This document shows positions 31,423-33,487 of a stretch of DNA of 33,487 nt, piece by piece. The stretch is from Thelonectria olida (taxonomy: Eukaryota > Ascomycota > Sordariomycetes > Hypocreales > Nectriaceae), in the NCBI GenBank assembly GCA_020736575.1, contig JAGPYM010000115.1:1-33487 (forward strand). Reading direction: 5' to 3'. Below the pieces are notes generated by a model, which ran no database searches, was not told where the DNA came from, and saw nothing but the letters and a program-made list of their open reading frames with translations. Every line of letters starts with the position of its first letter. The stretch's first letter is position 1. The position numbers were made by a program, and so were the translations under genes.

Positions 31423-33487
31423 AAGGTGTTCTAGGGGTTTTTATATATTTTCTAATTTAATATACCCTTTCTATTTAATAAGGTATTCTATTTGTTTTAT
31501 CCTATTAGGTTGTTCCTTCCTTATACTAATAATTCATTCCGCTTTATATTCCTTAGGGTTTTTAATCTCTATTTTTACTTTATTTCCTATTTTAATTATA
31601 ACTATTCCTTCTATTAACTTGAGTAAGGAAATATAAAAGATTAGGTAGTGTTTTAATTTTAAGTCCAGTTTATAGTTGTTTTTTAAGATTTTTTCTAAAA
31701 TTTTATAAGGTCTAATATATTTATAATTGAGTTTTTTATTTAGTTATTTTATATTAATATTTTTTATAGTAAGGAGCACTATATCTCCCTTTAAAAAGGT
31801 TAGTCCTTTTAACCTTTTCTAATTATAATATTTTTTATATATTTTTTAAATAAAAGAAAGTTTTATATGCATTTCTTTATATAAATTCTTAAGTTAATTT
31901 AATATAAAAATAGCTACTAGTATAAGTAGTCTGTTTTTTAAATTTCTATAAGTATTAGGGGTAAATTTAAAGTTTATATAGCTTGGTGTGATTTTAATAC
32001 TTTTATTAGTTGCTATATTATATGCTAATTGTACTATTAGTAACTTTTTAACCTAATCGTTTTAAATATAGTTAATATAGTAATAAAAGTAGGTTTCTAA
32101 GACTTAATTTATTTATTTAATCTATTTATTAACTTATAATCTTTAGGCAGTAGTTAACTTATAGTTTAGTCCGATTCTTATTATAAGGTATTATTAAAAG
32201 TTTAAAAAAAAGGGTAGTTTTCTATTTAAAATAATGATATTAGGTAGTTTATATATACTAATAATATTTTATAAAAAGATATAGGAAAATTCTTTTATAT
32301 TAGTTGCTTTTTAATATAAAATAAAATAAGAAAATTTAATAAGTCTATTAATAATAACTAGAATACTATTATAGGCTGTGCTTATAATAGGGTCTAATAA
32401 TAGGGGTAGTTTTATAATAAAGTTTATAATAATTAAATCCTATAGTCGTTTTATAATTAGTATAGGTTATAATTCTTTATATAGCTTATATTATCTTGCC
32501 TTTATCTTATTATAAATAAGGCACTATTTAATAATTTTCTTAACTATTTTTTTAATTTTAGGAAATAAGAATATTATTTTAACTTATTTAAGGGTTTTAT
32601 TAATTCCTTAATATTTATAGAGCGGGTATTTATAGATTTCCTATATAAGGTCCTCTTATAAGTATTCTAGTACTTATTACTTATCTGTTTTTTTATTACT
32701 TAATAGTTATTTATTATATTTTAAGATCTATTTAAATAGTGGATTTCCCTATTCTACTATATATATTACTATAAGGGTGTTACTAATAGGGGTTCTTCCT
32801 ATTATCCTTAGGGTAAGGCTTTTATTTTTTAGGTACTAATTATAATAGAAGTAGTTATTTAATCCTACTCCTTCCTACTAGAAATTCTTATTAAAGAAAT
32901 TTTAAAATTATAAATTGTCCTATTTCTTATAATACTTAATAGTTTAATAATAATATTTAATAAAGTTATTTTATATTTTTAAGGTAGGTAAATTATTCCT
33001 TAATAGGTAATTATTTTTAATATTAAATTAACCTAATTTACTTATTTAATAATAAGTTATTTAAGTTTATTTTTAATAATTAACTGCTAGATATATTCCT
33101 TTTATTATTCTATTAAATATTTAGGGATATATTAATAGTAATAGTTATAATATATTTCTATTTAAATATCCTTTAAGTATAAAATTAGTAGTTATTTTTT
33201 TTATTTTAACTTTACTTATATTAAAGTCTAGTTATTAGCTATAGTATTAGCTCTACTATTTTCTAATCTTTCTTATATTTAATAATATAATTAAATTCTA
33301 ATAGGTATTTAATATATTTAAATTATTATCTGCTAAATTATTAAATAGTAGTAAAATATAAGATATTCTTATAATTTATATAAACTATAACCTAATAGTA
33401 GCTTTCTAGTAGGTATTATTAAAATTTTTAAAAGTATTAATAATTATAAGGAACTCTTTATTATATAATAGGGTAGTTTAAGCTTTA
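31423..33487 (-). mobile_element. Ty3/Gypsy chromovirus retrotransposon, 3' half of pol, RIP-inactivated and cut by the window end
   Basis: Translating the minus strand from the window end shows, in order, three parts of pol. First, RNase H remnants at about 33487-33230 (LNYPI...NKEFLIII, then a degraded DHKNL-like segment). Second, the integrase at about 32540-32100: CLICNKIKAR of the zinc-binding end, DPIISTAYNSILVIINRLI of the core. Third, a C-terminal chromodomain at 31557-31423 (KEYKAE, EYLIK, KGY, KPLEHL). Order and chromodomain identify a chromovirus. Expected Trp codons are stops (TGG to TAG/TAA) and several expected Asp are Asn, as RIP on the + strand would produce. The element cannot encode a working protein. 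Confidence 0.8.

Overview
The window looks like a piece of a filamentous ascomycete nuclear genome, probably Sordariomycetes (the order is inference). Genes carry several short introns (about 47-92 bp) with GTRNGY-like donors and CTRAC-like branch points. The gene families are typical of filamentous fungi: 2EXR, WSC, SesB-like/NACHT proteins, Zn2Cys6 regulators and Dal5-type transporters. The window is a gene-bearing island of roughly 28.5 kb between two extremely A+T-rich flanks (about 1-1010 and 29820-33487). The right flank still reads, on the minus strand, as the 3' half of a Ty3/Gypsy chromovirus pol gene (RNase H, integrase, chromodomain). It is full of TGG-to-stop changes of the kind left by repeat-induced point mutation (RIP).

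Left part (1426-8927): a 2EXR-domain protein, an 85-residue protein with four CxxC knuckles, a two-WSC-domain membrane protein (minus strand), and an NLR-like gene (alpha/beta hydrolase plus NACHT) interrupted by a 1-bp frameshift near 6660.

Central part (9660-27135): nine genes on strictly alternating strands. In order they are a Dal5-type MFS transporter, an SDR, an acyl-CoA dehydrogenase, regulator A, regulator B, an acyl-CoA ligase, regulator C, a DenD-like dehydrogenase and a D-2-hydroxyacid dehydrogenase. The ligase, acyl-CoA dehydrogenase and SDR match three steps of acid activation and beta-oxidation: CoA ligation, alpha,beta-desaturation and 3-hydroxyacyl oxidation. All three carry peroxisomal import signals: the ligase ends in ARL, the dehydrogenase ends in AKL, and the SDR has a PTS2-like nonapeptide. 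The SDR/dehydrogenase and ligase/regulator C divergent promoters share a perfect TTCCGCGGAA palindrome. My reading is a regulated catabolic cluster: uptake of an organic acid by the transporter, then activation and shortening in the peroxisome. The substrate cannot be read from sequence, and no hydratase or thiolase is present. The last two dehydrogenases form a divergent pair for hydroxy- or sugar-acid oxidation and lack both the palindrome and peroxisomal signals.

Right part (27747-29593): a decayed coiled-coil gene (one frameshift, two CpA-to-TpA type stop codons) and a small secreted protein about 230 bp from the A+T-rich flank. Most exon boundaries in the central cluster restore frame and family motifs and are well supported. 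The 5' ends of the 2EXR gene, the WSC gene and regulator A are not resolved.
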